A DNA stretch of 64,000 nucleotides from Bdellovibrionales bacterium (GCA_018646675.1 JABGUH010000008.1:23957-87956), one strand, 5' to 3'; positions 1 through 9,041 are shown, numbered from the stretch's first letter. Numbers and translations: made by a program. The notes: generated by a model not told the origin, from the sequence alone.

Positions 1-871
1 TCATCTGAGGATAGAACTTTACGTAGTTATAAAGATAGATAACCTTGGTGATAGAGATACCAAGACCAACTGTTTGATAAAGTTTCTGCTCCTCAAATTT
101 ATCCCACATTCCACTATTTCTTAGGTCAGAACGTAAGTGATAGAAACTTTTACCAACAACAGTGCGAAGAGTGAAACGATCAGAAGCTTGGAATTCAGCA
201 AAAGGGTAGATTCCAAAGCCATAATCATCTTGCCAGTTGTTATAGGCAGAAGCACTATTTGAACCATCAGTAAATAGGTCATGATAAGCAGAAGTAGATA
301 GACCCAAGCTAAATGGAGTTCCGTTAATGCCGCCCCAAATAAGTGTTGCACCGTAACTTACTTCAGAGTGAAAGCCACGATCAAGAGTATCTTTACGAGT
401 AAATTTTGTGTAATCAACGCCTTGAGATAGAACAACCGGGCCATACTTTCTTACCCAGCTATAGCCAACAAATGGGTTGGTGAATTCAGAAGTCTTGGAG
501 TCCCCTTGAGGATCAGGACGAAAGGTGAAAGATCCACCAATGCTAGTGGTACTTTGATTGTCAATCCGATAACGACCACTTAAAGATCCACTAAAATATG
601 TCGAGTAGTCACCCTGTAATCCGTTTGGATTAGGAATCTGGTTCTCAAAAGGCTTACGAATCGAAGATCCAGTATAACCAACACCAGCACTAATACTTAA
701 CTTGGACATTGAACCCAAAGAGGCACGAAGACTAGCACTACTTACCGCTTCCGTTGTATTCTCTTCTTTCTTATCAACGCTCTTTTCGTCACTCTTTTTT
801 GTCTCATCGGCAAAAAGAGTTAGGGAAAATAACAAACTAAAAACAGTAAACAACGATAACCACTTCTTCAT
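1..871 (-). CDS. Outer-membrane beta-barrel protein (3' part outside window)
   Basis: The reading frame from the ATG at 871 has no stop down to base 1, so at least 290 residues are present and the gene continues off the left edge. The start is preceded by AAAGGAG. The N-terminus is a clear signal peptide (MKKWLSLFTVF, then a hydrophobic run ending LFA), followed by a charged Lys/Glu/Ser linker of about 25 residues. The remainder alternates polar and aromatic residues in short Gly/Ser/Tyr-rich strands, as in outer-membrane barrels. No specific family is recognised, so transport or adhesion roles are guesses. The leader contains a short direct repeat, GATATATCAAA, at about 887 and 907. Confidence 0.75.
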   Translation of the reverse strand, partial: MKKWLSLFTVFSLLFSLTLFADETKKSDEKSVDKKEENTTEAVSSASLRASLGSMSKLSISAGVGYTGSSIRKPFENQIPNPNGLQGDYSTYFSGSLSGRYRIDNQSTTSIGGSFTFRPDPQGDSKTSEFTNPFVGYSWVRKYGPVVLSQGVDYTKFTRKDTLDRGFHSEVSYGATLIWGGINGTPFSLGLSTSAYHDLFTDGSNSASAYNNWQDDYGFGIYPFAEFQASDRFTLRTVVGKSFYHLRSDLRNSGMWDKFEEQKLYQTVGLGISITKVIYLYNYVKFYPQM

Positions 872-1046
872 CCTAAGACTCCTTTGATATATCCGAAAAG
901 CCCCTTTTGATATATCTAGCTGGTAAAATGTAATAATCTGTGGGTACATCTGTAGTTCTTCAAAGGATAGCTGTCAAGTATTTCAAACTCTAATTGTAGA
1001 AAACACGTACTCTCATTTTGCGTAAGAGGTTAAAATCACATATATG

Positions 1047-2051
1047 TCAATTTTTCTTTAACTTTGCCGCGATGGACGAGATGCTACGTTTGAGGTCCCA
1101 TTGGTAGGTTCCCCCCAAAGAGGTGATGGAGAGCTGGGAACTGCAGAGCCAAAAGGAGGGGTGCAGCTCTGGAACCTTGTCCGGAGTAAGCCGAAAATCA
1201 ATCCCCAAAAGATGGTGGCCGATATTAAGCAACCACGCCGCCAGATAGAGAAGGGGGAGCGGTAGCGGGAGCTTGATAAGCCAGCCAATACCCAGCTCGC
1301 TCTTTATCGTCTGAATCAGCTCCCCATAAGTTGTACTTACTGGATGAGCGACAAAAAAGAGCTCCCCTTGAGAGGCTGGTTGATATTTAACTGCAGACCC
1401 AATCATCTCGACCAGATCAAAGATAGAGATAAAGCTGTAGCGCTTATTGGACCCTCCGATCAATCCTGGAACCACCACCAAGCGATTTTGAACCATCTTA
1501 AACAGATCTAATATGGCAGGATCGTCCGGCCCTAGCACCATGGGTGGACGAAGAGTAATCGTCTGCCACCCTTCAGGGGCCAACTTTAAAACAAGTTTTT
1601 CAGCAGCAAGCTTTGATCTCCCATAGTGGCCAATCGGCATAGGATCATCTGCCTCACAAATACTCTCCCCGCGCCCGTCTGCTGGCCCCGCTGCCGCTTG
1701 AGAAGATAGTAGGATAAATTTAAGATGTGAGTAACGAGCGGCCAGTAGGTCCAGTAATAGAGCAGTACCATCGCGATTAACCTGATAGAAGTGGTGGCGA
1801 TTAAATGAGTGGACTAAGGCAGCACAGTGGATCACCACATCTAGATCAGCTGGTAGCTGCTCAATCCAAGAGCGTTGACTACCACGTTCCAGATCTGCCA
1901 CCACCATGGTGGCCGGAAGTGCTAGGGAGTGAAATTTCTCTGCACTTCTTACTAGAGCGAATAGCTGGTAGTTGCCATCTGCTAACTGATGTAGATATCG
2001 GATTAGGTGCTGACCAACAAAGCCGGTGGCACCGGTAACTAGAATTTTAAT
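1047..2051 (-). CDS. NAD(P)-dependent epimerase/dehydratase (extended SDR), apparent ATT start
   Basis: This extended short-chain dehydrogenase acts on a nucleotide sugar, sterol or similar substrate that cannot be named from the sequence. The nucleotide-binding loop TGATGFVG lies near residues 6-13. An LLSS serine segment and the YGRSK (YxxxK) catalytic pair follow. The first ATG, at 1907, would remove the whole glycine-rich loop. In frame upstream the only plausible initiator is ATT at 2051, with AGGAG 8 bases before it; a TAA lies two codons further upstream. From ATT the protein is 334 residues, normal for the family. The C-terminal part is hydrophobic and rich in Leu/Pro, suggesting membrane association. 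The 180-bp inverted repeat lies between this gene and the lipoprotein gene upstream. Confidence 0.8.
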   Translation of the reverse strand: MKILVTGATGFVGQHLIRYLHQLADGNYQLFALVRSAEKFHSLALPATMVVADLERGSQRSWIEQLPADLDVVIHCAALVHSFNRHHFYQVNRDGTALLLDLLAARYSHLKFILLSSQAAAGPADGRGESICEADDPMPIGHYGRSKLAAEKLVLKLAPEGWQTITLRPPMVLGPDDPAILDLFKMVQNRLVVVPGLIGGSNKRYSFISIFDLVEMIGSAVKYQPASQGELFFVAHPVSTTYGELIQTIKSELGIGWLIKLPLPLPLLYLAAWLLNIGHHLLGIDFRLTPDKVPELHPSFWLCSSQLSITSLGGTYQWDLKRSISSIAAKLKKN

Positions 2052-2096
2052 GTCTTACACTCCTGAAATGTCAAAGATTGCAATCTACTCACTAAT

Positions 2097-2278
2097 AACC
2101 CCAAAAGGTATCCCCCCCCCAAAAGGTAACCGGTACCTTTTGGTACTCTAATAACGGGTTCATTTTGAGCATCTAGCAAGTGCGAGCCAAAAAGTCTACA
2201 GGCGCCTTTTATGACGCAACACCACGCCAAAAGGTACCGGTTACCTTTTGGCGTTGGGGGGGTTACCTTTTGGGGTTT
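2097..2278. repeat. 180-bp element with about 48-bp imperfect terminal inverted repeats
   Basis: The left arm (2097-2143) and the right arm (2227-2278) are near-exact reverse complements. Each contains ACCCC, AAAAGGTA, a C-tract and then a second AAAAGGTA/TACCTTTT hairpin around CCGG. The centre of about 84 bases is unique. The right end overlaps the stop codon of the upstream lipoprotein gene. The inner hairpin core at 2121-2141 recurs base for base at 63712-63732 beside a tRNA gene, and a partial version lies near 38119-38155. It could be a MITE-like miniature element or a repeat-type bidirectional terminator. There is no transposase. Confidence 0.7.
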
Positions 2279-3930
2279 TACAGATCTACATCAATAATAT
2301 ATGAAGGTGAATCATCATCTCCAACTACATCAAGCCGGTTACTATCACCGGGAGCTTTATTCCATAGCCTCAAGACGATCTCACAACTGGCCTTACTGAC
2401 AATAAAATTACCTACACAGTCATCAGTATGAATTTCAATCCCACTCCCTCCAGCATAATCAGTTACCATGTATCCACTAGTACTCATAGTTCCAGTCAAT
2501 GCTGCCTCACCACTATTTAGCACATCAAATGCGATATATTTACTAGTACTCAAAAATGGAACATCAATACTGCTTGCAGCGTTGTGCTCATAAGATATAT
2601 AGTCTAAACTACCATCAGAGCCTTGCGCCCGCGGAATAATAACAAGGTACGCTTTCAACTTATTCGTCTTAGCACCATTAACCAGACTGACCAAGTGAGC
2701 AATCTCACTGCTACTCAAATCAGAACCAAAATTGGTTGATGTAATCTCTGCTGCCATCGCGTCAGAGATCAACCCTTTGATCGTCGCTTCATCAGTAACC
2801 ATATTAGAGAGGGCCGTCCCACCACTAATCAGCTCAAAAGCTGCTACCATATCAACCAACACCTTATGCATCATCTCTTCCATCGTTAGGTTAAGATTTG
2901 CAGTTCCCCTAGTCACACCTGCCATGATCGATTGAATAACCGCCCTAACCTCAGCACTATCTGCTGCGGGATGAGCTGTTGTCTCCAAGTTCAAGGCAGT
3001 AAACGCATCCTCAATCACATCTGCCGTCTTGCTCTCTAAAACTGTGCCTGAAGTCGTGCTATAAACTGTATCTAGCTCACTAATCACGCCGGCAATCACA
3101 CCCTCCATTGCGGCCTGATCATCACTACTGCTGGCCAGACTCATATCATCAACCTCTCCCACTCCACGGGTGACGATGCTCTCAATGTAGCTATCCTTCT
3201 CGGTGTCAGTCGCCGAGGTGGCACCAACTGCTGCTACCTGCCCTTGAACGGCCCCCTCAACTGCGACGGCCTTACCACTGTCATCCAACATGCTGTTGGC
3301 CACGACACCTTCAAAGCAGCCATCCAAGGAGCTATCAACCAACTCCCCAAACTGGGCAGAAGTAATAGTAATGTCGCCACCACTAAGAAGAGTATTAAGT
3401 CCATTTCCGGCCTCTAAGGCGATATACTTTGTCAGATCTTTTATCTGAGCATCAGAAAGATCCTCACCTTGTTCCGCCCACTCGCTTAACATCTGTTTAG
3501 TAATAAGTTTGACGATCGCTTTTCGATCATTATGGGCCGACTGATTTGCAATGGCGAGATCACTATCATCCAAACTCTCCACTGCCCCACGGGCCATCCA
3601 CGGAAGTACATATTGAAGATTCTCATCTCCTTCATCGAGTCCAGTAGCATCTTGATTTGAGCTAGACCCGCTAGTCACACGGACAGTAGCATACTCAGAA
3701 GATCTTCCCCTGATATAATCGGCATCAGATTCACTCATCCCACCATTATTGATAAAATCCTGCTCCAACTGATAACCCATCATCGAGATCTGATTTTTAA
3801 AATTATCTAATGCCCCACTCAAGTCCAGCGCCTTATGGTCAAGAGATTTTGAGCATGAAACAGTGAAAAAAATTAGACTGACAAAAGTCAGCAGATGTAG
3901 AAATGAGGCTTTTTTGTTGCTCTTTTTCAT
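2278..3930 (-). CDS. Large surface lipoprotein, function unknown
   Basis: The preferred start is the ATG at 3930. A frame extending to 3990 exists, but only 3930 gives a normal lipoprotein signal: MKKSNKK, a hydrophobic core and the lipobox TVSC with Ser at +2. The mature protein of about 525 residues is acidic and Ala/Ser/Thr/Asp-rich, and consists largely of predicted helices with repeated segments of the type (A/V)xxIxxxM. The last 110 residues look beta-rich and contain two cysteines. No family is recognised. Localisation to the outer membrane is inferred from the signal and the +2 Ser. Confidence 0.7.
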   Translation of the reverse strand: MKKSNKKASFLHLLTFVSLIFFTVSCSKSLDHKALDLSGALDNFKNQISMMGYQLEQDFINNGGMSESDADYIRGRSSEYATVRVTSGSSSNQDATGLDEGDENLQYVLPWMARGAVESLDDSDLAIANQSAHNDRKAIVKLITKQMLSEWAEQGEDLSDAQIKDLTKYIALEAGNGLNTLLSGGDITITSAQFGELVDSSLDGCFEGVVANSMLDDSGKAVAVEGAVQGQVAAVGATSATDTEKDSYIESIVTRGVGEVDDMSLASSSDDQAAMEGVIAGVISELDTVYSTTSGTVLESKTADVIEDAFTALNLETTAHPAADSAEVRAVIQSIMAGVTRGTANLNLTMEEMMHKVLVDMVAAFELISGGTALSNMVTDEATIKGLISDAMAAEITSTNFGSDLSSSEIAHLVSLVNGAKTNKLKAYLVIIPRAQGSDGSLDYISYEHNAASSIDVPFLSTSKYIAFDVLNSGEAALTGTMSTSGYMVTDYAGGSGIEIHTDDCVGNFIVSKASCEIVLRLWNKAPGDSNRLDVVGDDDSPSYIIDVDL

Positions 3931-4079
3931 ATAATACCCGCTGTTAATAGCTAATAAAACACACTTTACTACTCGGTAATCCATCAGCAATCTTAATATT
4001 CAAAACTGATGTTCTAACTATTTATTTACATATTTATTAAGTTAATTCTAACCCCTCTCGAGGCTGAAGGAGAGATATT

Positions 4080-4178
4080 ATGAAAAAAAAGTCAGATGTT
4101 TTTGTTAAACAATTGAATATAAAGCGATTTATCGTAGACTTAGTTAAAAAGTCAATCGAGCCTAATCTTAAACAGTAG
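4080..4178 (+). CDS. Possible 32-residue basic small protein
   Basis: The frame starts at an ATG 7 bases after a strong AAGGAG and ends at TAG. It would encode a Lys-rich helical peptide beginning MKKKSDVFVKQLN. It is the only plus-strand candidate in the gap between two minus-strand genes. The ribosome-binding site is its main support. No homologue is recognised, and it may be chance. Confidence 0.35.
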   Translation: MKKKSDVFVKQLNIKRFIVDLVKKSIEPNLKQ

Positions 4179-4239
4179 CTCATAGTGCGACAACTTTTTG
4201 TGGCAGATAGCTAAACTACTAATTTATAAGATGCTGATT

Positions 4240-4755
4240 TTAGTACTGACAGGTCGACTTAAAGTTCTCAATCCCGGCCCCCTGCTCATAGACCAGCTTG
4301 CCACCGAAGTGACCAGTTTTGAGCAAGCAGAACGCCCCTAAGAGTAGAAGAGTGACCATCAACACCTTCATCTGCCAAGAGTGGGGAAATTTCCAACTCT
4401 GCTGATGCTTGGCCGAAAGATAGGTGACCACATCTAAAACAGCAACCAGGATAAATGCGATCGCCGTATAGTACGCCCACTGCTTATGATAGTAGATCAC
4501 CATCAGGTCACAAATATGCTCACCAACAATATCACCGGCAATCTGCCCCGTAATGATAACAGGGATGAAAGAGATCACTCCAAAGATCAACATAAAGCGA
4601 TTAACCATCGCCATATTATGTTTGAAGCTAGACTCTTTCAGTAGCATTATCAAAGGTGAAATTCCCATCACCAACAACAACAACGCTACTGGAAAGTGCG
4701 ACAAAAAAGGATGGATTAGCTCGGCGCGAATGTCGAGCCCTAGTGATGCTAACAC
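4240..4755 (-). CDS. DUF2231-family integral membrane protein
   Basis: There are four predicted membrane segments. The N-terminal HPFLSHFPVALLLL follows the HPxLxHFP pattern of DUF2231 proteins, and the C-terminal GGKLVYEQGAG matches the family's usual ending. The conserved histidines suggest heme or metal binding, but family function is not established. Start is GTG. It lies 22 bases after the coiled-coil gene upstream and is the last gene of the long minus-strand run, so it is probably co-transcribed with the end of the magnetosome cluster. Membership in the organelle pathway is inference from position only. Confidence 0.7.
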   Translation of the reverse strand: MLASLGLDIRAELIHPFLSHFPVALLLLVMGISPLIMLLKESSFKHNMAMVNRFMLIFGVISFIPVIITGQIAGDIVGEHICDLMVIYYHKQWAYYTAIAFILVAVLDVVTYLSAKHQQSWKFPHSWQMKVLMVTLLLLGAFCLLKTGHFGGKLVYEQGAGIENFKSTCQY

Positions 4756-4777
4756 TGTGGTATGATTCCCTTGAGGA

Positions 4778-5548
4778 CTAGGATTCCTCTATCAACTCTC
4801 GTATACGACTCTTGGTATCTAGCAGATCGTTCCGTAGTTCGTCAATAGTGTCTCGATAAGAAGATAGACGACGGCGATTATCCTTACTCTCTTGCTCACG
4901 TTGGTCTACATTATCGCCGGCCCGCTCAATCATCTCTCCCAGCTTGAGCTTACGGCGAATCAGTCTAGGAAGGCCATCTTCTAGTTCAACTAAAACCTCA
5001 GAGACCTTCTCCTCTTTGTCCGCCATCTCATTTTTAATGTATAACAGATCAGCATTATCCTGGAATAGATGATCTGGAGCACCTTTTAGCTGCTCAGTCT
5101 TCTGATTGAAGTCCGCTAGAATCTTCTGATTCTCAGGGATTTTACTCTCAACCTCACTCAAAATGGCCTCTTTTTCCTTCACCTGCCCCTCTAAATAGAG
5201 ATTCTCTCCGGCAAGACGATTTTTCTCAGAAAAAAGAAAGTCATAGTTGCGCTTCAGCTCAATATTTTGCTGTTTTAAGTACTTGGGACGCTCAACATCC
5301 TCTAAAAAGCGAATTGCCCCGGCGCGAATCAGGTCAGTAAAAATCATGTTAGACTCACTCTCATTTAATGTGAGGTAAACCCTGATCTCCTCTGAACTCT
5401 TAAGACCATCAAAATAAGCCAGTACGTCATGCTGGACGGCGTCATCTAGAATCGCATCCGGATTGACCACAATTGGGTAACGATCTTTGATCAGTTCCCA
5501 GTTTTTACTCAGCTTTGCTTGCAGGTGTGTTTTTGTACTATTATTCAT
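4778..5548 (-). CDS. Coiled-coil protein with N-terminal helical domain, magnetosome cluster
   Basis: Residues 1-90 form a folded part (NWELIKDRYPIVVNPDA, then a wing-like ADGLKSSEEIRVYL-type region) resembling a small winged-helix or DUF4388-type domain. Residues 90-256 are almost continuous heptad coiled coil rich in Glu, Lys, Leu and Arg. The gene overlaps the upstream coiled-coil gene by 8 bases, so the two are probably translationally coupled. Such proteins recall the Mad coiled-coil proteins of deltaproteobacterial and Nitrospirota magnetosome clusters, but no specific Mad number can be assigned. A scaffold or positioning role is inferred. Confidence 0.7.
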   Translation of the reverse strand: MNNSTKTHLQAKLSKNWELIKDRYPIVVNPDAILDDAVQHDVLAYFDGLKSSEEIRVYLTLNESESNMIFTDLIRAGAIRFLEDVERPKYLKQQNIELKRNYDFLFSEKNRLAGENLYLEGQVKEKEAILSEVESKIPENQKILADFNQKTEQLKGAPDHLFQDNADLLYIKNEMADKEEKVSEVLVELEDGLPRLIRRKLKLGEMIERAGDNVDQREQESKDNRRRLSSYRDTIDELRNDLLDTKSRIRELIEES

Positions 5549-6218
5549 GACTATTTATCGCCTTATAAAGATCTACTAACTCTTCTTTGGATTGGGCCAG
5601 CTCATCTAAAGCTTCATTTTTATCCTTATTCGCCTCTTCAAACTTGCGCTCAAGCTGCTCAGCACTACTGACTTTAGCGTTTAACTCTTTCTCTAGTGCC
5701 CGTTTCTCATTAGCACTATCCTTTAGAAGTAGGTCATACTTCATCTGCAGTTGTTTCTGGGAGAGTTTAATTTCACCATTCTCCTCCCTGACTGCTGCTA
5801 AATCTTCTCTCTCTTTGTAGTGATCCTCCCGTAAGCGATCCATCTCCTCTAGAGTCAACTTCATCTTCAACTCTAAATCAATAATAGTTGGTGCGTTGTG
5901 CTCCATCTTACGAAGGCGATCATTTAGAGCTGCTGCTTCCCCTTTATAGGTCGCTACGTCTCGATGTAGATCACGTGCCTCGCGCTTAAAGGCGATGTTT
6001 AGATCAATAGAGTGCCTTAAGTTCATATCCAGATCTTTGATGGTATTGAACATCTCTTTGATGCTCTCCTCAAATTTCTGGTTAGAGGCACTCATCACCT
6101 CATCCAGGTTTAGTATATTGACCCGATCCAGTTGCTGCTGAACCTTGTCTTTCTCCACCTGAGGGTAGACATCTTGAATTAGTCTCTCCAGCTCTTCCAC
6201 GCTATTTTTTGTTGTCAT
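5541..6218 (-). CDS. Coiled-coil protein, magnetosome cluster
   Basis: The protein has about 225 residues with no membrane segment. Nearly the whole length from residue 35 is heptad-repeat coiled coil with Glu/Lys/Leu/Asp bias. The N-terminal 30 residues (EELERLIQDVYPQVEKD) may form a short capping motif. ATG at 6218 is preferred over the adjacent GTG at 6221 because AAAAGG lies at a normal distance. It sits between two other coiled-coil genes and overlaps the next one. A cytoplasmic filament or tether role is inferred. Confidence 0.7.
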   Translation of the reverse strand: MTTKNSVEELERLIQDVYPQVEKDKVQQQLDRVNILNLDEVMSASNQKFEESIKEMFNTIKDLDMNLRHSIDLNIAFKREARDLHRDVATYKGEAAALNDRLRKMEHNAPTIIDLELKMKLTLEEMDRLREDHYKEREDLAAVREENGEIKLSQKQLQMKYDLLLKDSANEKRALEKELNAKVSSAEQLERKFEEANKDKNEALDELAQSKEELVDLYKAINSHE

Positions 6219-6295
6219 CACACTACCTTTTGTAAAAATAGTTATCTTAGATTAATTTTATACTTTAATTATTCCAGTTACTCTTTAATCACTCT

Positions 6296-7195
6296 TTAAT
6301 CACTCTTTCCATTCGAGGTGGAGCTACTATTCGAACCAACCATATCACTATAGAACGAATGTTTTCCTGCCCTCAACGTCGTTTGTAACTCCTCATAGAG
6401 AGTATCCATATCTTTTTTAGCTTCTGTCAGACGATCATTGATTGTCTTCTTCTGATCAAATGTATTCGACAGCAGAGCATCTAGAGATGAGATGATATCC
6501 TCTGAGAAAGCGGACTCTCCAGTGATAAAGTCATAGTTTCTCTTAACGGTAGCAACTCGCGAGAGAAGTTTTCCAAGAGTTTGTGATTTGTCATCCACCC
6601 ACTTATTCAACTCGATATTCTTATCACGCAAAAAGACAACATCGTTTAGTAGATGGTTGCAAGCGATTCGAGCATCGGTAATCTCATGCTGCAAGCTCTT
6701 TAGCTCCGCCTCCTTCTCTTTTAACTTTGAGAGGACTGCTTCATAGCTTGATTTATTACGCTTAGCTTGGTCAAACAGCCGATTGTTATCCTTAGAAATC
6801 TGCTCGGACTCAAGTGCCAGTTGCTTATTGATAGCAACCATCTCACCCACCTTAACTCGAACTTCGTCTTGAATAAGTAACAACTGCTCTTGCTCTAGCT
6901 CGGCACGACTCTTCTGTTTAACCGCAACAACCTCCTCCACTTTGCTCTTGGAGGGATCTTGGGTAGGAGTCTGGGTAACAGCCTCTTTGCTCTTAGTCGC
7001 CACCGCCACTACCGGCTTTGCCTTTCCAAAGACAGGAGCTGCCTTCTTTTTAGGCTTCTCCACAATCGAAGGAACGACACTATCTTTTTTCGCCTTTAGC
7101 TCTTTGGCCCCATTACCAGCAGCACTCCGCTCCGGTCGAACCAGCTTGTCGATAATATCCAGGCCACTATTTTCTTCAACGCTCTTTTTTGTCAT
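6296..7195 (-). CDS. Coiled-coil protein with Lys/Ala/Pro-rich N-terminal tail, magnetosome cluster
   Basis: Residues 1-95 are low complexity and basic (Lys, Ala, Val, Pro), unstructured in appearance. Residues 95-285 form coiled coil with two or three breaks. The C-terminus is Ser/Asn-rich. There is no signal or membrane segment, so it is cytoplasmic. A disordered basic tail joined to a coiled coil resembles adaptor proteins that bind acidic surfaces or ParA-type ATPases. That comparison is only a hypothesis. It follows the HEAT-repeat gene by 72 bases on the same strand. Confidence 0.7.
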   Translation of the reverse strand: MTKKSVEENSGLDIIDKLVRPERSAAGNGAKELKAKKDSVVPSIVEKPKKKAAPVFGKAKPVVAVATKSKEAVTQTPTQDPSKSKVEEVVAVKQKSRAELEQEQLLLIQDEVRVKVGEMVAINKQLALESEQISKDNNRLFDQAKRNKSSYEAVLSKLKEKEAELKSLQHEITDARIACNHLLNDVVFLRDKNIELNKWVDDKSQTLGKLLSRVATVKRNYDFITGESAFSEDIISSLDALLSNTFDQKKTINDRLTEAKKDMDTLYEELQTTLRAGKHSFYSDMVGSNSSSTSNGKSD

Positions 7196-7267
7196 AGCTC
7201 TCTACTCTTGCCGTTAAGATTTACAGTCACTCTCTAACTCTTGGTACTCTCTTCGGTACTACCTACC

Positions 7268-8656
7268 TTAATCATTACTCTTTTTGGTATCCTCTCTCTT
7301 TTTCTCTTTTAGAACAATCGCCTCTTTAGGCTTGGATTTTGTGCTACTCTTTTTGGGAGTACTCTCAGCAACAGCAGCCTTACTATCTTGTGTTCCTTGC
7401 ATATCCTGGAGATACCACGTCATTAACTTATCAATCTGAGAAACGATCTGATCACGCCCACTCACACTATTATTAAAATCAATTTTCTTGCCAATAACTT
7501 TTTGAATAGTATCTGCCACCTCTCCACGGAAATCTTTATCCTCACTGTCCAGTAGACGAATCATTGGGATAACGGAGGTCTTCTCCTTCAATCCTGCTAA
7601 TGCTGAGAGGCTGGCCTTACGAACCCGCTGGTCACCATCCAGACATGCTTGCAATAGAGATGGTGTCGCAACTCGATCACCAATCCAACCCAAGAACATC
7701 GCCGCAGAGTTACGTACCTCTACACTCTCATCCTGTAGACACTGAATCATAATTGGTACCGCAGCATGATTGCCTGACTTATATAGACCACGAATCGCCG
7801 CACTTCTAATACCAAGATACTCGTCACTGATATAGTGCTTGCAAAGAGAGAATAGATTACGATCATTCAACTGGACCAAGGCATTTAGTACCTCTGCCCG
7901 CAGTAGATTATTCTCAAATGCCATTAACTCATTGAGGACGGGAATAACTTCAACCTTCCCCATCTTACCTAACTCACTGACCGCCAATCTTTTAATATCA
8001 ATCTCTTCATCAAACAGGTCAGTCATAATTTTATTAAATAGAATTGCTTCTGACTTGAGAGGAAAAGCCACATTACGCACACAGCTTTCAACCTCTGACT
8101 TCAAACGGCGGGCAATCTTATCACCTAAGCCAACTCCGGCAGGAAGAACAAATGGAGTCACCGGTTGATTCTGGCGCTCCGCCTCGCTGGCATCATCGAG
8201 ATAGCGCTTTAAGGAGCGCAACTCCTCTTCCAGCTTCTCAATATCCTCGATATGCACTTTGATCTTTTTATTATTGAAAGCCTTATCACTATCTCCACCT
8301 TCACTCCCCAACTTGCCAATCACAAGATAGAGTTCAGAGATACGATCCTCTAGCAGAGTTGCACGCTTCTTAACCTCACTACGACTCATCCCCTGTCCAC
8401 GACCAAACAGTCCGGAAAAGAATCCGCCGCTACTCTCTTTCTCTCTCTTTTTGGTTTTGGTGGTTGCTGACCGCTCCCACTTCAATCCATTGAAGATACC
8501 CCCAACCAATCGCTTGGTTCCGTTAACCGTACCCGAAGTAATGCAGCTGATTCCACCGGCAGTCATTCCTACTGTCTTCACCAACAAGAGACTACTATCG
8601 GCCACCGCTCCATTAATTGTTTCCACGATTCCCTTATCAGACATTATATTAGACAT
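7268..8656 (-). CDS. HEAT-repeat protein with Gly-rich hydrophobic N-terminus and coiled coil, magnetosome cluster
   Basis: The start chosen is the ATG at 8656, preceded by GAGGTGG; a longer frame to 8725 lacks a ribosome-binding site. Residues 5-45 are hydrophobic, Gly/Thr-rich and could lie on a membrane. Residues about 70-130 are Lys/Ser-rich and then coiled coil. Residues about 180-420 hold at least five HEAT/PBS-lyase-type repeats (for example IPVLNELMAFENNLLRAEV and VPIMIQCLQDESVEVRNSAA). The C-terminal 45 residues are Lys/Thr-rich and disordered. HEAT solenoids act as protein docking surfaces, so a magnetosome-associated scaffold is a reasonable inference. Confidence 0.75.
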   Translation of the reverse strand: MSNIMSDKGIVETINGAVADSSLLLVKTVGMTAGGISCITSGTVNGTKRLVGGIFNGLKWERSATTKTKKREKESSGGFFSGLFGRGQGMSRSEVKKRATLLEDRISELYLVIGKLGSEGGDSDKAFNNKKIKVHIEDIEKLEEELRSLKRYLDDASEAERQNQPVTPFVLPAGVGLGDKIARRLKSEVESCVRNVAFPLKSEAILFNKIMTDLFDEEIDIKRLAVSELGKMGKVEVIPVLNELMAFENNLLRAEVLNALVQLNDRNLFSLCKHYISDEYLGIRSAAIRGLYKSGNHAAVPIMIQCLQDESVEVRNSAAMFLGWIGDRVATPSLLQACLDGDQRVRKASLSALAGLKEKTSVIPMIRLLDSEDKDFRGEVADTIQKVIGKKIDFNNSVSGRDQIVSQIDKLMTWYLQDMQGTQDSKAAVAESTPKKSSTKSKPKEAIVLKEKKREDTKKSND

Positions 8657-8876
8657 AATTACCACCTCACCATGGCCAAAAGTTAGCGCCGTATACTCCA
8701 AGTGGCCAGAGCATTTACTGGCCATAACTAGCGAAAATATTAAAGAAACGAATCCTACACCTAACTGCTATCTGCATTAGCTTTAGATTCACCCAACCAA
8801 ACATCACCCGACCAAAAACTAATCACCAAGATAACTGGCAATCACTGTCAGGTGATGGCAACCAAACAATCTTTAA

Positions 8877-9041
8877 CTATGCTGTAACAGAGCTGTAACC
8901 CTCATTGAATGAACTTTTTACTTTAGTGCCATATCCCTTAACGGTCTGACTAATTGTACCTAGATCATCACCTTTGACTAAACGATAGATTAAGAAAGCG
9001 CTACCCACTACAACCAGACTTCCTCCTAATACCTTAAGCAT
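8877..9041 (-). CDS. 54-residue single-TM protein, magnetosome cluster
   Basis: The start is the ATG at 9041, directly behind GGGAGG; the longer frame to 9110 has no ribosome-binding site and an unlikely N-terminus. Residues 1-22 form one membrane segment (MLKVLGGSLVVVGSAFLIYRL). The rest is a short polar tail containing GYGTKVKSSFNEGY. The gene lies just below a consensus-like promoter and above the HEAT/coiled-coil set. It does not match MamI, which has two segments. Function unknown. Confidence 0.65.
   Translation of the reverse strand: MLKVLGGSLVVVGSAFLIYRLVKGDDLGTISQTVKGYGTKVKSSFNEGYSSVTA

Noticed and set aside
8693..8727. TGGCCA repeats upstream of the HEAT gene as an operator
   Set aside because: Copies are short, unevenly spaced, and partly within a common hexamer; not enough to support a site.
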